64,000 nt of DNA from assembly GCF_002197845.1 (NCBI RefSeq), contig NZ_NIDE01000005.1, positions 558,001 to 622,000 of the forward strand. The letters run 5' to 3'. A program made the position numbers and the translations under genes. Source of the DNA: Fimbriiglobus ruber (lineage in GTDB: Bacteria > Planctomycetota > Planctomycetia > Gemmatales > Gemmataceae). The notes under the pieces were generated by a model. The model ran no database searches. It saw nothing but the letters and a program-made list of their open reading frames with translations, and was not told where the DNA came from. Of this stretch, positions 8,722 through 18,280 are shown piece after piece (positions within the stretch are counted from its first letter, which is position 1; each line of letters begins with the position of its first letter).

Positions 8722-10378
8722 CCATTCTCGATACCTTCCTTCTCGTCTTTAAGACCGACATCCCGAAGGAAGCCGGTGCCGACATCGCCAAACTCGACAA
8801 GCAACTCGACGAGATGGGCAAGAAGGGGAAGAAGCGGACCGAGGACGAAAACAAGCAGTACGAAGTCCTCAAGAAGCAGCGCAAGGAACTCCTCGACGCC
8901 ACCAAGCAGCAGCGGCAAGAGACCGACAAACTCGGGGATTCGTTCGCCGGGATGATCGAGAACGCCGTCGGGGCGGTCACCGCCTACGCCACGTTCGGGG
9001 CGCTGAAGACCGCCCTCATCGACGCCAACAAGCTAAACTCGTCACTGACGATTCTGGGCAAGACGTTCAGTCAAAGTCCGCGGGACATCAAGGCGTTCGG
9101 GCAAGCCCTTCAACTCTCGGGCGGCGACGCCCAGTCCCTGTACAACTTCGTGGCGGCCGAGGGCACCGATCTGGCGGGCAAGCGGCTCCCGTTCGACCTC
9201 AAGCGGGCCATCGAGAACATCCACACCAACGTCCAGAACGATCCGTCCTTCCTGACCAAGCTCTTGCAAGTCCCGGGCGGCGCGGGCCTCGCGCCCCTGG
9301 TCGCGTTGCCGGATGGCGAGTTCCGCAAGAAGCTCGACGAAGGGTTCGCCTTCGCCGGGTCGGACAAGGACTTCCAGGCCGCGCTTGCGAACGAGAAGTC
9401 GGCCTCCGAGAGAAACATCGCGTTCGGCAAGCTGGCGACCGAGGTCGACACGGACCTGGCGGGCGTCATCAAACGGTTGAATGCCGCCCTGACCCGGCTG
9501 GCGGAAACGTTTGAAGGGCACCCCGGTCGGACGGAAGCGGCGGGACTGTTGGGAGCGCTCGGCGGCTTGAAATTAGGGAAATGGCTATCTCGCGGCTTAT
9601 TCGGGCGGTTGCTGGGGGCGGGGCGGTTCCCGCAGCGTCCGAGGGACTGGCAGGAGCGGGTGGTATCGGTCTCGCATTCCCCGCGCTGGTCGCGGCGAGT
9701 TTTTACGAAGCATTCTTCGGCGATCCGGAAGCGCTGGGGGCGAAAATCGCCAATTCGTTCAAAGGCGGCGGGTCGGCATCTCCCGCCCCCGTCATCGGGG
9801 GTTCGTCCCGGGATCAAGTTCTGTCCTTCTGGCAGTCCCAAGGGTATAGCCCCGGCGCCGCTGCGGGATGGGCGGCAAACGCCCAGGCCGAGAGCAGCTT
9901 CAACCCGTCCGCCAGCAACGGCACTCATTTCGGGATTTACCAGTGGTCGGCGGCGCGGCGGGCGAAGATCAAGGACGCCCTCGGGATCGACGTGGCGACC
10001 GCCAGTCTTCAAGACCAACTACGGGCGGCCGCGTGGGAGGCAGGGAATATGGGCCTCGGGCCGAACGCCCTCCCCGACAATGCCGGGCAGTCTGCGGCGG
10101 CCATCAGCAACCGGTTCGAGGTTCCTTCGCTCACTGCCGGTGGCCTCGCTTCTGAAGCGGCGAAGCGGGCGGCGATCGCCAACAGCTACGGGGCGGTTCC
10201 CTCGATTTCCTCACTCGGAGCGTCCAGCCCGGGCCGGAACACCAATGTTAAAATCGACAACATCACCATTCAGACCCAGGCCAGCGACAGCGCCGGGATC
10301 GCCCGCGAGGTGGGCGTCGAGTTGAAGAACCAGATCCGCATGGCCATGAGCAATTTCGACGACGGAGTCACCGCCTAA
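8718..10378 (+). CDS. Tape measure protein with C-terminal lysozyme domain, apparent -1 frameshift
   Basis: The first frame (from ATG 8718) gives an N-terminal coiled coil rich in Lys/Glu and a hydrophobic segment. It goes out of frame at about 9613-9625 in a CTGGGGGCGGGGCGG context. The -1 frame then continues GGGAVPAASEGLAGAGG, a hydrophobic stretch, and a phage tail lysozyme domain (about FWQSQGYSPGAAAGWAANAQ, then ESSFNP, FGIYQWS). Joined, the protein is about 553 residues. It would set tail length and carry a cell-wall-cutting domain for DNA entry. The break could be decay, a sequence error in the G runs, or real recoding. Confidence 0.7.
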
Positions 10379-11040
10379 TGACCCTCCTGTCCGACATCAA
10401 CTTCGGCCTCGGGCTGCTCAGCTCGTTCGGGCAACAGGTCGACGTCGTCGGCATCTACGCCAACGGGGCGGACACGAACAACCCCACGGCGGCCGTCAGC
10501 AGCACGATCCTGAACTCCATCCTGGGCACCTCGAACGCCCCCGCGTTCGGGCAACTGTTCGCGAACGCCCGGCCCATGAAGGCGACCGTCCGCGAGACCT
10601 CGAAGGTCATGGAACACCCGGTCGAGACCGGGTCCGTGATCGCCGACCACCACGTCATCAACCCCGTGGAAATCGACCTCCCGCTGATCGTCAACTCGCA
10701 ATATTACGCCGCCACCTACAGCCAGATCCGCCAGGCGTTCGTGAACGCCACCGCCCTCTCGGTCAAGACCCGCGTCGGCATCTACTCCGATATGATCGTC
10801 GCCGACATGCCCCACGAGGAAGAGGCGGACATGTACGACGTCATCACTATCAACCTGCGGCTCAAGCAGGTCCTGTACGTCGTCCCGGGCGGGGGCCAAC
10901 TGGTCAACTTCCAGCCCGCCGACCCGCTGAACAGCAATACGCTCGCGGGCGGCTTGCAACAGGCCGTCGCCCTGGGCACGCAAGCGTCGAACGCGGCCGG
11001 GGCCGTCCTGAGCTACGTCAAACTGGGTAAATTCTTGTGA
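10378..11040 (+). CDS. Dit-like baseplate protein
   Basis: 220 residues, start overlapping the previous stop (TAATG). The central part (ETSKVMEHPVETGSVIADHH, then EIDLPLIV) is typical of the Dit-like N-terminal domain in myophage baseplate proteins encoded after the tape measure. Such proteins line the distal tail tube. Intact; the stop overlaps the plug gene start at 11040. Confidence 0.65.
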   Translation: MTLLSDINFGLGLLSSFGQQVDVVGIYANGADTNNPTAAVSSTILNSILGTSNAPAFGQLFANARPMKATVRETSKVMEHPVETGSVIADHHVINPVEIDLPLIVNSQYYAATYSQIRQAFVNATALSVKTRVGIYSDMIVADMPHEEEADMYDVITINLRLKQVLYVVPGGGQLVNFQPADPLNSNTLAGGLQQAVALGTQASNAAGAVLSYVKLGKFL

Positions 11041-11425
11041 TGAATGTTCCCCTCCAGGCCGTCCCGAACCAGACCCTGACGGTCATCCTCGACAACAACA
11101 CGTGGGCCGTCACGCTGAAGACCGTCGAGGACACCACCGTTGTCAGCCTGGTGCTGAACAACACCGACCTCCTCGATAGCGCCCGCGCCGTCGCCGGAGC
11201 GTTAATTATTCCCTCGCAGTACGAGGAGAGCGGCAACTTCCTCTTCCTCTCGTCGAACAACCAGTTGCCCTACTACACCCAGTTCGGGGTGACCCAGTCG
11301 CTCGTCTACGTCAGCGCGGCGGAACTGGCCGTCTTCCGGATGCCCCCGCTCCGCCGATCACGGCCGCCGACTTCAACCCGATTGCCGCACTCCCCTTGCG
11401 CTTCGCACCCCAGGGATATATGTGA
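11040..11425 (+). CDS. Baseplate plug protein, apparent -1 frameshift near its end
   Basis: ATG 11040 begins MNVPLQAVPNQTLTVILDNN and runs about 100 residues as a beta-rich domain typical of small baseplate plug proteins (Pam3 gp18-like). At about 11337-11341 (TTCCGGATG) the sensible reading moves back one base and continues DAPAPPITAADFNPIAALPL to a stop at 11423-11425, giving about 128 residues. Unshifted reading runs on as Arg/Pro/His-rich nonsense. The shifted stop overlaps the GTG of the hub gene, which supports the shifted reading. Confidence 0.6.
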
Positions 11426-12309
11426 CCAGCGCGTTCGATTCGCGGCTCGTCGAGGTCGACATCGTCCTGCCGGGCCAGACCTACACGTTCTCCGCCGACT
11501 CCCAGGGCTTCGCGATCCTCGCCTCGGGCATCAAGTTCGGCAACGCCAACATGAACACCTGCGAGTGTCGAATTTACAACCTCACCGCCGAGCTGCGGAA
11601 CACGATCTTGACCTTGGCCTCCCCACTCATCAACCCGCCCGCCAACAATCCTTCGGCGGGACCGCGAAAACCCGTGATCCTGAACCTCAAAGCGGGCCGC
11701 GAGTCGACCGGGACGTTCTTGCTTTACACCGGGAACGTCATCTCCTGCGAGGTCACCCAACCACCGGACATCGGGATCACGCTTCGGTCCCTGACCAACA
11801 ACTACAATACCGCCGTCATCCTGGGCTTCCAGCAGCCAGCCGTCACCCTCCTCTCGGAAATCGCCCAGCAGATCGCCATCCAGAACAAACTCTTCTTCGA
11901 CTTCGAGGCGACCGACCGACAGATCGACAACTACAACTTCACCGGCTCGCTTCAAACCAACCTCGCCAAGCTCAATCAGATGGGAGGAATTCAGGCCGGC
12001 GTCGACAACCAGACTCTCTGGGTCACCAACGCAGGATCGGCTCGGAAGAACACCGGCTATCTCATCTCCGAGGGCACCGGCATGGTCGGTATCCCGCAGG
12101 TATCCGATCAAGGCGTCACCGTCCGGGTGATGCTCACCAGCGCCATCCAGATCGGCGGGCAGGTCACGGTTCAGAGCATTACCAACCCCGCAGCTAACGG
12201 CACGTTCAAGGTGATGAAGATGGACTACGAGATTGCCAGCCGCGACCAGCCGTTCTGGTTCACCCTGCTCTGCTCCAACCTCGCCGTCTTCCAGGGCTCG
12301 GCCGGATGA
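11422..12309 (+). CDS. Baseplate hub protein
   Basis: 295 residues starting at GTG 11422. Beta-rich, with features of phage baseplate hub proteins (gp27/gp44-like) such as the SEIAQQIAIQNKLFFDFEAT segment, which recalls late-control hub domains. It follows plug and Dit-like genes and precedes the Gp138 spike, the normal order. Expected to form the central hub that holds the spike. Stop and next start overlap (12306-12309). Confidence 0.6.
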   Translation: MTSAFDSRLVEVDIVLPGQTYTFSADSQGFAILASGIKFGNANMNTCECRIYNLTAELRNTILTLASPLINPPANNPSAGPRKPVILNLKAGRESTGTFLLYTGNVISCEVTQPPDIGITLRSLTNNYNTAVILGFQQPAVTLLSEIAQQIAIQNKLFFDFEATDRQIDNYNFTGSLQTNLAKLNQMGGIQAGVDNQTLWVTNAGSARKNTGYLISEGTGMVGIPQVSDQGVTVRVMLTSAIQIGGQVTVQSITNPAANGTFKVMKMDYEIASRDQPFWFTLLCSNLAVFQGSAG

Positions 12310-13013
12310 CGGATTACGCTCCTCCTTCGCGAAACCCGGCCGACAACGACACGCTGACTGGGCTGTTGAAGCTGGTCCTGACCAAGGCCCTGCAAAACAC
12401 CGCCGACATGCTCCCGGCCCAGGTCATCGCCTACGACCGCACCTCGAACCGCGCCCAGGTACAACCGTTGATCGCGGTCGTCACCACGGCCAACCAGGTC
12501 GTGCAACGGGCGCAAGTCGCATCCGTCCCGGTCTTCCAGTACGGCGGCGGCGGGTTCGTCCTCAGTTTCCCCGTGATGACCGGGGATACGGGGTGGATCA
12601 AGGCCAACGACCGCGACATTTCACTATTCAAGCAGACGACCGCTGCCTCATCGCCGAACACCGCCCGGCTACACGACTTCGCCGACGCCATGTTCTTCCC
12701 CGACACCCTCCTGAACGGCGTCACGATCGCAACCGAGGACGCGGCCAACGCCGTCCTCCAGAACTTCGCCGGGACGGTCAAGGTGGCACTGTGGAGCGAC
12801 CTGATCAAAATCCTGGCCCCCAAAGGAGTCGGCATCAACGGCACGCCGGACGCGAATGCGATTCTCGACCTGCAAAGCACGACGCAGGCGTTCCTGCCGC
12901 CGCGGATGACCACGGTGGAGAAACTCGCCATCCCGTCGCCGAAAATTGGCATGACAGTCTACGACACGACTGAACTGGGGCTTTCCACCTACAACGGCAG
13001 CGCCTGGAGTTGA
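12306..13013 (+). CDS. Gp138-type membrane-puncturing spike
   Basis: 235 residues. Residues about 35-125 form an OB-fold region (VIAYDRTSNRAQVQPLI, then GFVLSFPVMTGDTGWIKAND) characteristic of the Gp138 N-terminal domain, the phage central spike that pierces the host outer membrane. A C-terminal repeat-like tail (PPRMTTVEKLAIPSPKIGMT) resembles short fibre or bubble-wrap type repeats. Start overlaps the hub stop. Confidence 0.75.
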   Translation: MTDYAPPSRNPADNDTLTGLLKLVLTKALQNTADMLPAQVIAYDRTSNRAQVQPLIAVVTTANQVVQRAQVASVPVFQYGGGGFVLSFPVMTGDTGWIKANDRDISLFKQTTAASSPNTARLHDFADAMFFPDTLLNGVTIATEDAANAVLQNFAGTVKVALWSDLIKILAPKGVGINGTPDANAILDLQSTTQAFLPPRMTTVEKLAIPSPKIGMTVYDTTELGLSTYNGSAWS

Positions 13014-13014
13014 C

Positions 13015-13362
13015 ATGGTCCAAACATTCGGCACGAACGGCGCAGGAGATATTTACTTGGGAGCCGACGGCAACCTCGCCGTCCTCTCCGGAATTCAGGC
13101 GATCGCGGGAGCCTGCGTCACCGCCTGCCGCACCCAACTCGGCGAGTGCGTCCTCCAGACCGGGGTCGGCCTGCCCAACTTCCAGACGGTGTGGGTCGGT
13201 GTCCCCGACTACGCTCTGTGGCAGTCCTACTTGCAAAACACCCTGCTCGCTGTCGAGGGGGTCACGGCGGTGCAGTCGGTCAACTTGACCGCACTGGACA
13301 ACGTGCTGCGCTTCACGGCGGAGATTCAAACGATTTACGGGAGCACGGTCGTCAATGGCTGA
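13015..13362 (+). CDS. Baseplate wedge protein (gp25/gp46-like)
   Basis: 115 residues directly upstream of baseplate J. Beta-rich, with TVWVGVPDYALWQSYLQNTL and VTAVQSVNLTALDNVLRFTA, fitting the gp25-like/gp46-like wedge proteins encoded before gpJ. It would connect wedge to hub. The 3' end overlaps the gpJ start by 8 bases, suggesting translational coupling. Confidence 0.55.
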   Translation: MVQTFGTNGAGDIYLGADGNLAVLSGIQAIAGACVTACRTQLGECVLQTGVGLPNFQTVWVGVPDYALWQSYLQNTLLAVEGVTAVQSVNLTALDNVLRFTAEIQTIYGSTVVNG

Positions 13363-14554
13363 TTACGAGTACATCGAGCCGACCGGCGTCGTCGTGCCCG
13401 ACACGTCCGGCCTCCTGACCGATGTCCAGTCCGAGTACCAAGCCGTGTTCGGGGCGGACCTCGTTGTCACCCCGGATACCCCTCAAGGGGTCTTGATCAC
13501 CGCCGAAACGCTCGCCCGGACCGAAGTCGTCGCCAACAACGCGGCGCTGTCGAATCAAATTAACCCGAACGTCGCCGGGGGCGTGTTTCTCGACGCCCTC
13601 ATGGCGCTCACGGGCATGCAGCGGACCGTCGCGACACCAACCGTCGTGTCCAACGTCACTCTCTCCGGGGTGTCGGGAACCGTCATCCCCGCCGGATCGC
13701 TGGCCGCCACATCTGCGGGCGACCAATTCCAGTCTGTGTCGACGGTCACTCTGAACAGCGGCGGAACAGCGACCGTCAACTTCCAATCCGTCGCCACCGG
13801 CCCGATTCCCTGCGCGGGGTCGGCACTCACGACCATCGTCTCCGCTGTCCTCGGCTGGGAAACGGTGACCAATAATCCCTCGGGAACCCCCGCCTCCGCC
13901 ACTACCCTCGGGACCGTCACCCAGTCCGACCAGGCCGCGCGGGCGCTGCGACAAAACACCCTCGCCTTCCAAGGGGTTTCGCTGGCCGAGGCCATTACCT
14001 CGGCCCTGTACAACGTCCAGGGAGTGACGAGCCTGACCTTCCAGGAGAACGTCGCGGCCACCACTCAGACGATCAACGGCATCTCGATGGTCGGGCACTC
14101 GATCTACGCTTGTATCGAGGGCGGGACGGACACCGCGGTCGCAGCCGCCCTGCTGGAGAACAAAAGCTCCGGGTGCGCGTGGAACGGGGGCACTTCGGTC
14201 AGCGTCGTCGAGCCGGCCAGCGGTCAGTCGTACACCGTCCTGTTCGACCGCCCGACGCAAATCGGCATTCTCATCAAGGTCACGACCACCAACGGCAACG
14301 AGGCGAACATCATCCAGGCGATCCTGGATTACGCGGCCGGGAATATTAACGGGTTGGCCGGGTTCGTCGTCGGGGCCGATGTCTCGCCGTTCGAGATCGC
14401 GGGTGCGATCATGAGCGAGTTCCCGGGGTATTACATCAGCCAGGTCGAGATTAGCCTTGTTAGCCCGGTCAGTTACACCACCAGCGTCATCGCCATCGGG
14501 GTCAACGCAATCGCCCAGACGCAGGCCTCGTACATCAGCGTGATCATTGCGTAG
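13355..14554 (+). CDS. Baseplate J-like protein
   Basis: 399 residues with the standard gpJ-like layout: N-terminal YEYIEPTGVVVPDTS, a helical segment around ETLARTEVVANNAALSNQIN, a beta insertion, then a C-terminal half with SLAEAITSALYNVQGVTSLT and FEIAGAIMSEFPGYYIS. Baseplate J forms the wedge periphery in contractile tails. Intact and full length. Confidence 0.85.
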   Translation: MADYEYIEPTGVVVPDTSGLLTDVQSEYQAVFGADLVVTPDTPQGVLITAETLARTEVVANNAALSNQINPNVAGGVFLDALMALTGMQRTVATPTVVSNVTLSGVSGTVIPAGSLAATSAGDQFQSVSTVTLNSGGTATVNFQSVATGPIPCAGSALTTIVSAVLGWETVTNNPSGTPASATTLGTVTQSDQAARALRQNTLAFQGVSLAEAITSALYNVQGVTSLTFQENVAATTQTINGISMVGHSIYACIEGGTDTAVAAALLENKSSGCAWNGGTSVSVVEPASGQSYTVLFDRPTQIGILIKVTTTNGNEANIIQAILDYAAGNINGLAGFVVGADVSPFEIAGAIMSEFPGYYISQVEISLVSPVSYTTSVIAIGVNAIAQTQASYISVIIA

Positions 14555-14559
14555 GGGAT

Positions 14560-15231
14560 ATGTCGCTCACAAATGACGAGGACACCGGAGCAATCCAGCA
14601 GTTCGATTTCTCGGTCGACCTCCTGCGGGCGATTCTGTGGCAGTACACAACCGCCACCAATCTCCAGGGGCTGCTCAATCAGAAGGCCGCCTGGTACGAC
14701 ACTAACCAGACGCAGTTCTGGGAAGACTGGTACACGAACGTCTTCGACCTCGCGACCGCGAACGACTTCGGCCTGAGCGTCTGGTCGATCATTCTTGGCC
14801 TTCCGCTATTCGTCAACACCGGCACGCCCACAGGCCCGGTCTTCGGGTTCGATGCCCAGACCGGGAACAACTTCGACAACGGCATCTTCGGCGGGAGTAC
14901 GAGCTACGACCTGCCCACCGAGACCAAGCGGATCGCCCTGCAACTGCGGTACTTCCAGCTGACGAGCAGCGGAACCGTGCCGGAGACCAACCGGATGCTC
15001 AAGTACGTCTTCCGGAACTTCGGGCAGGCGTGGCTGATTGACTACCACGACATGGCCCAGGCCTACGTGTTCAATTTCCCGGTCACGTTCGATCTGGAGT
15101 ACCTGTTCAACAACTACGACGTTCTGCCCCGCCCGGCGGGCGTTCAGTCCACCTGGATCGACGCCACGATGCTCTACTTCGGCTTTGCGACCGGAGACTT
15201 TAACTTCGACAACGGAATTTTTGGAGGCTAA
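14560..15231 (+). CDS. DUF2612 baseplate/tail protein
   Basis: 223 residues. Matches DUF2612 architecture: Trp/Tyr-rich N-terminus, LATANDFGLSVWSIILGLPL, a helical LRYFQLTSSGTVPETNRML segment and the closing NNYDVLPRPAGV motif. Two copies of FDNGIFGG (near residues 106 and 216) flank the C-terminal half. DUF2612 proteins follow gpJ in this phage group and probably link wedge to fibres. Confidence 0.75.
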   Translation: MSLTNDEDTGAIQQFDFSVDLLRAILWQYTTATNLQGLLNQKAAWYDTNQTQFWEDWYTNVFDLATANDFGLSVWSIILGLPLFVNTGTPTGPVFGFDAQTGNNFDNGIFGGSTSYDLPTETKRIALQLRYFQLTSSGTVPETNRMLKYVFRNFGQAWLIDYHDMAQAYVFNFPVTFDLEYLFNNYDVLPRPAGVQSTWIDATMLYFGFATGDFNFDNGIFGG

Positions 15232-15234
15232 CGC

Positions 15235-16698
15235 ATGCCCATCAACGGCTATTTCGACACCCCGTTCGCCGTCGGCGGCGACCTCAATACCATCCCCGAC
15301 GCCACCCAACCCAGCGGGACAGTCAGTTACGAGCAGGGCTTCCCGGTCGGGTACAGTACGCCGGTCTCTTCGGGCGGGTTCAACGTCCCCCGAACGGCGA
15401 TCAACCAGGCGCTGAACGATATCACCACGGCGATTCAGGCCTATCAGCAATTCGGCACGCCCCCCTTTATCACGACCACCATGAACGGCGGCACCCCATT
15501 CTCCTACGGGCAATACGCCCGCGTGGTGAACGCCGGCGTCGTCTACCAGTCACTGGTCGGCTCGAACACCGATACCCCGCCCTCCGCGAAGTGGGTCGTC
15601 GTCAACCCCGTGACTCAAATCCAAACCACTCAGACGATCACCGGTACGTCGCACACGTTCGCGACCGGCGATAGCGGGTATCTCACGCTCCGGTCCAACT
15701 CCGGGACGTTGATGACCGACACCCTGCCGGGCACCAGCCCCGGCGTTCTGAGCCAGGGATGGAGCGCTATCGCCGAGAATAATGACGCCTCCGCCCTCTA
15801 CGCCTTCTCCGTCGGCAGCGGGGCCGACCTCAACGGCAGCAGCACTGGCACCATCATCCTCGGCCCCGGCCAGCGCTGCTCGATTTTCTCCGACGGGTCG
15901 AATTACTGGACGAAGGATTTGCCCAGCCGAACCCGGCTCGGTGCCAATACGACCTTCTACGTCTCAACGACCGGCAGTGATGCCAACACCGGCCTGGCTT
16001 CCGGCACCCCGTGGGCGACGATCCAGCACGCGATCAACTTCGTCGCCAACAATCTCGACCTCGGCGGGTTCGGTGCTACGATCTCGGTCGCCGACGGCAC
16101 CTACACCGGCGGCGTTTCCGTGAGCCTTCCCTTCGTGGGCAGCACCAACGTGACCCTCCAGGGCAACACGACTACGCCGACGAACTGCATCCTTTCGACC
16201 TCCGGGGATTGCATTGCCGTGATCAAAGGGGCGATCTTGAACGTGACCGGGTTCAAGACCACGTCCAGCGGCGGCAACTGCATCTCGGCCTCGGGGGGCG
16301 GAATCGTCACCGTGGGCGCGGAGATGAATTTCGGGTCGGCGGCCTCCGGGTCGGCCCACCTCAATGCGTTCGACGGCGGCCGCATCTTCTGCTCGGACGG
16401 AGCCTACACCGTCTCGGGAGGGGCGAGTTGGCACTGGATCGCGATCCGCACGTCGCAAGTCTTCATCAACTCCTCCCTGACGGTCACCCTCTCCGGGACG
16501 CCCGCATTCGCGGCCGCCTTCGCACAGTCCTCCGACAACAGCTCGATTTACTGCGCGAGTCTGACCTTCTCGGGCTCCGCGACGGGCGTCCGTTACGTGG
16601 CCAACGCCAACGGCACCATCGACACCAACGGCGGCGGGGCGACCTATCTCCCCGGCAATTCGGCCGGCACCACCGCCAACGGCGGTCAATACATCTGA
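15235..16698 (+). CDS. Tail fibre / tail spike protein with beta-helix
   Basis: 487 residues. The N-terminal part (about 1-110) resembles a fibre attachment domain; residues about 130-220 carry a beta-sandwich; residues about 245-450 show a right-handed beta-helix pattern (STTGSDANTGLASGTPWATI, typical of pectate-lyase-like spikes, then repeated short strands). Probably a receptor-binding or polysaccharide-recognising fibre. Host target cannot be read. The ATG at 15235 is 3 bases after the DUF2612 stop. Confidence 0.65.
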   Translation: MPINGYFDTPFAVGGDLNTIPDATQPSGTVSYEQGFPVGYSTPVSSGGFNVPRTAINQALNDITTAIQAYQQFGTPPFITTTMNGGTPFSYGQYARVVNAGVVYQSLVGSNTDTPPSAKWVVVNPVTQIQTTQTITGTSHTFATGDSGYLTLRSNSGTLMTDTLPGTSPGVLSQGWSAIAENNDASALYAFSVGSGADLNGSSTGTIILGPGQRCSIFSDGSNYWTKDLPSRTRLGANTTFYVSTTGSDANTGLASGTPWATIQHAINFVANNLDLGGFGATISVADGTYTGGVSVSLPFVGSTNVTLQGNTTTPTNCILSTSGDCIAVIKGAILNVTGFKTTSSGGNCISASGGGIVTVGAEMNFGSAASGSAHLNAFDGGRIFCSDGAYTVSGGASWHWIAIRTSQVFINSSLTVTLSGTPAFAAAFAQSSDNSSIYCASLTFSGSATGVRYVANANGTIDTNGGGATYLPGNSAGTTANGGQYI

Positions 16699-16763
16699 CG
16701 GCCGTCACCGAGACCATCACCCCGTTCTGCACTCAGTAACCCATCCACCGAAAGGACTCGCCC

Positions 16764-17192
16764 ATGACCGGCACCAACCCGACTTTCGCAGGAGACCTCC
16801 TGGCTCTGATCTTCAACGCCACCACCATCGCCAACATCGCGATCAACGCCACCTCGTCCCCGATCACGAACGTGTACGTCTCGCTGCACACGGCCGACCC
16901 CACGAGCGGCACCCAGGCTACCAGCGAGGCGGCGTACACCAGCTACGCCCGCGTCGGCGTCGCCCGCACGTCCGGCGGGTGGACGGTCAGCACGAATACG
17001 GTGGTCCCGGTCGCCACGATCAGCTTCCCGGCCGCCACCGGCGGGAGCGAGACCGAATCGTACGCCGGCCTCGGCCAGTCCGCCAGCGGGGCCACCTTGT
17101 TGTTCTTCGCGGGGTCGATTTCGCCAACAATTTCAGTGAGTAACGGGGTCACGCCCCAACTTTCTACTTCGTCGCAATTGACTCTTTCGTAG
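16764..17192 (+). CDS. Phage tail fibre-associated protein
   Basis: 142 residues with AAAGGACTC upstream. ITNVYVSLHTADPTSGTQAT followed by YARVGVAR and a glycine-rich beta core is the pattern of small fibre or decoration proteins found after tail fibres. The related SLHTGRP motif recurs in the gene at 18281, suggesting two members of one family separated by an HNH insertion. Confidence 0.55.
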   Translation: MTGTNPTFAGDLLALIFNATTIANIAINATSSPITNVYVSLHTADPTSGTQATSEAAYTSYARVGVARTSGGWTVSTNTVVPVATISFPAATGGSETESYAGLGQSASGATLLFFAGSISPTISVSNGVTPQLSTSSQLTLS

Positions 17193-17266
17193 GCAACATA
17201 TTATTGCTTGTGGCCTTACGCCTATTGTAGTATATCTGCCAATCTAATTGGAGCAGATTACGGTAT

Positions 17267-18064
17267 ATGGTTGACAGGTCGAGATATATTAAGCAGACCG
17301 ACGAGGAAATCGTCACGGCGTATCAAACTCTGAAATCTGCGGCCAAGGTTGCCAAGCATTTCGGGATTGGCGGGACAACTGTCGAGCGAATACTCAAGCG
17401 GAATAAAGTGACGCGCGATGGCAGGTCGCATTACCTTACTACCGTCCGTGCCTACACCCCCGAACAAGAATTCGAAATCGTCGCCAAGTACAGGAACGGC
17501 ACTTGGGCTTCTGACCTGATTAAGGAATACGGCGGAAGCGCGTACTCAATCAATCAGGCGATAGATCGACATGGGGTTACGAAGCGACCAAACCCCTACC
17601 CCGATTTGACTTCTGACCAACTCGAAACGATCAAACGCCTTCACGCAGACGGCATGGGGCAAACTCAAATATCCATCGAAATCAGACGCTCACAAACCTT
17701 CGTGAGCCATGCCATGAAGAAGCACGGGATAGCTCCCCACCGCCCTATGAACTACACGCACGGCATGTGGAAAGGAGGTAAGCTCCAGTCGGGCAAATAT
17801 TTCGCCGTCCTGCTGGACCGGAATGACCCGTACTATGCGATGGCTCGGTCGGGTGGTTACGTCATGGAACACCGAATCGTCATGGCGCGCCACCTCGGTC
17901 GCCCACTAACACCCACGGAAACGGTCCACCACATCAACGGCGACTCGACTGACAACCGGATCGAAAACCTGCAACTCCGGCAAGGGAGGCACGGCAAAGG
18001 GGCCGTCGCCTACTGCGTCGATTGTGGTTCACACAACATCGATCACAAGCCATTACCAGAATAA
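17267..18064 (+). CDS. HNH endonuclease with HTH repeats, probably homing
   Basis: 265 residues. The N-terminal two-thirds holds repeated helix-turn-helix-like units (ETLKSAAKVAKHFG-like at about 15-45, IVAKYRNGTWASDLIKEYGG at about 70-90, IKRLHADGMGQTQISIEIRR at about 115-135), followed by an HNH domain near 205-250 (MEHRIVMARHLGRPL, then HHINGDSTDNRIENLQL). A C-terminal CVDC pair suggests zinc binding. Lower GC than flanks and insertion between two related fibre genes point to a mobile homing endonuclease. Confidence 0.8.
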   Translation: MVDRSRYIKQTDEEIVTAYQTLKSAAKVAKHFGIGGTTVERILKRNKVTRDGRSHYLTTVRAYTPEQEFEIVAKYRNGTWASDLIKEYGGSAYSINQAIDRHGVTKRPNPYPDLTSDQLETIKRLHADGMGQTQISIEIRRSQTFVSHAMKKHGIAPHRPMNYTHGMWKGGKLQSGKYFAVLLDRNDPYYAMARSGGYVMEHRIVMARHLGRPLTPTETVHHINGDSTDNRIENLQLRQGRHGKGAVAYCVDCGSHNIDHKPLPE

Positions 18065-18093
18065 CTAGCCACCCTCAAACTCAAGGAGCACCT

Positions 18094-18279
18094 ATGGACT
18101 TCGGACAAGCATTAGCGGCCGTGAAGGCCGGAGGAAAAGCCACCCGCCAGGAGTGGGCGGCCAACGGCGCCCACATCTTCCTGAACGAAGGGGCAATCCA
18201 ATGGCAATCGAACGACCATCCCCCGCAGGTCTACCACCCCAACGCCGGCGACATGCTGGCGGAAGACTGGCAGGCGTAG
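18094..18279 (+). CDS. Tad2-like (DUF2829) protein, candidate anti-Thoeris factor
   Basis: 61 residues from ATG 18094, with CAAGGAGCACCT just upstream fixing the start. MDFGQALAAVKAGGKATRQE, then W.ANGAHIFL and a closing AGDMLAEDW match the DUF2829 pattern. DUF2829 is the Tad2 family, phage proteins that bind and sequester the cyclic nucleotide signal made by Thoeris TIR proteins. It is shorter than most members, lacking much of the middle, so activity is uncertain. Family match is by motif; defence evasion is inferred. Confidence 0.65.
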   Translation: MDFGQALAAVKAGGKATRQEWAANGAHIFLNEGAIQWQSNDHPPQVYHPNAGDMLAEDWQA

Positions 18280-18280
18280 C

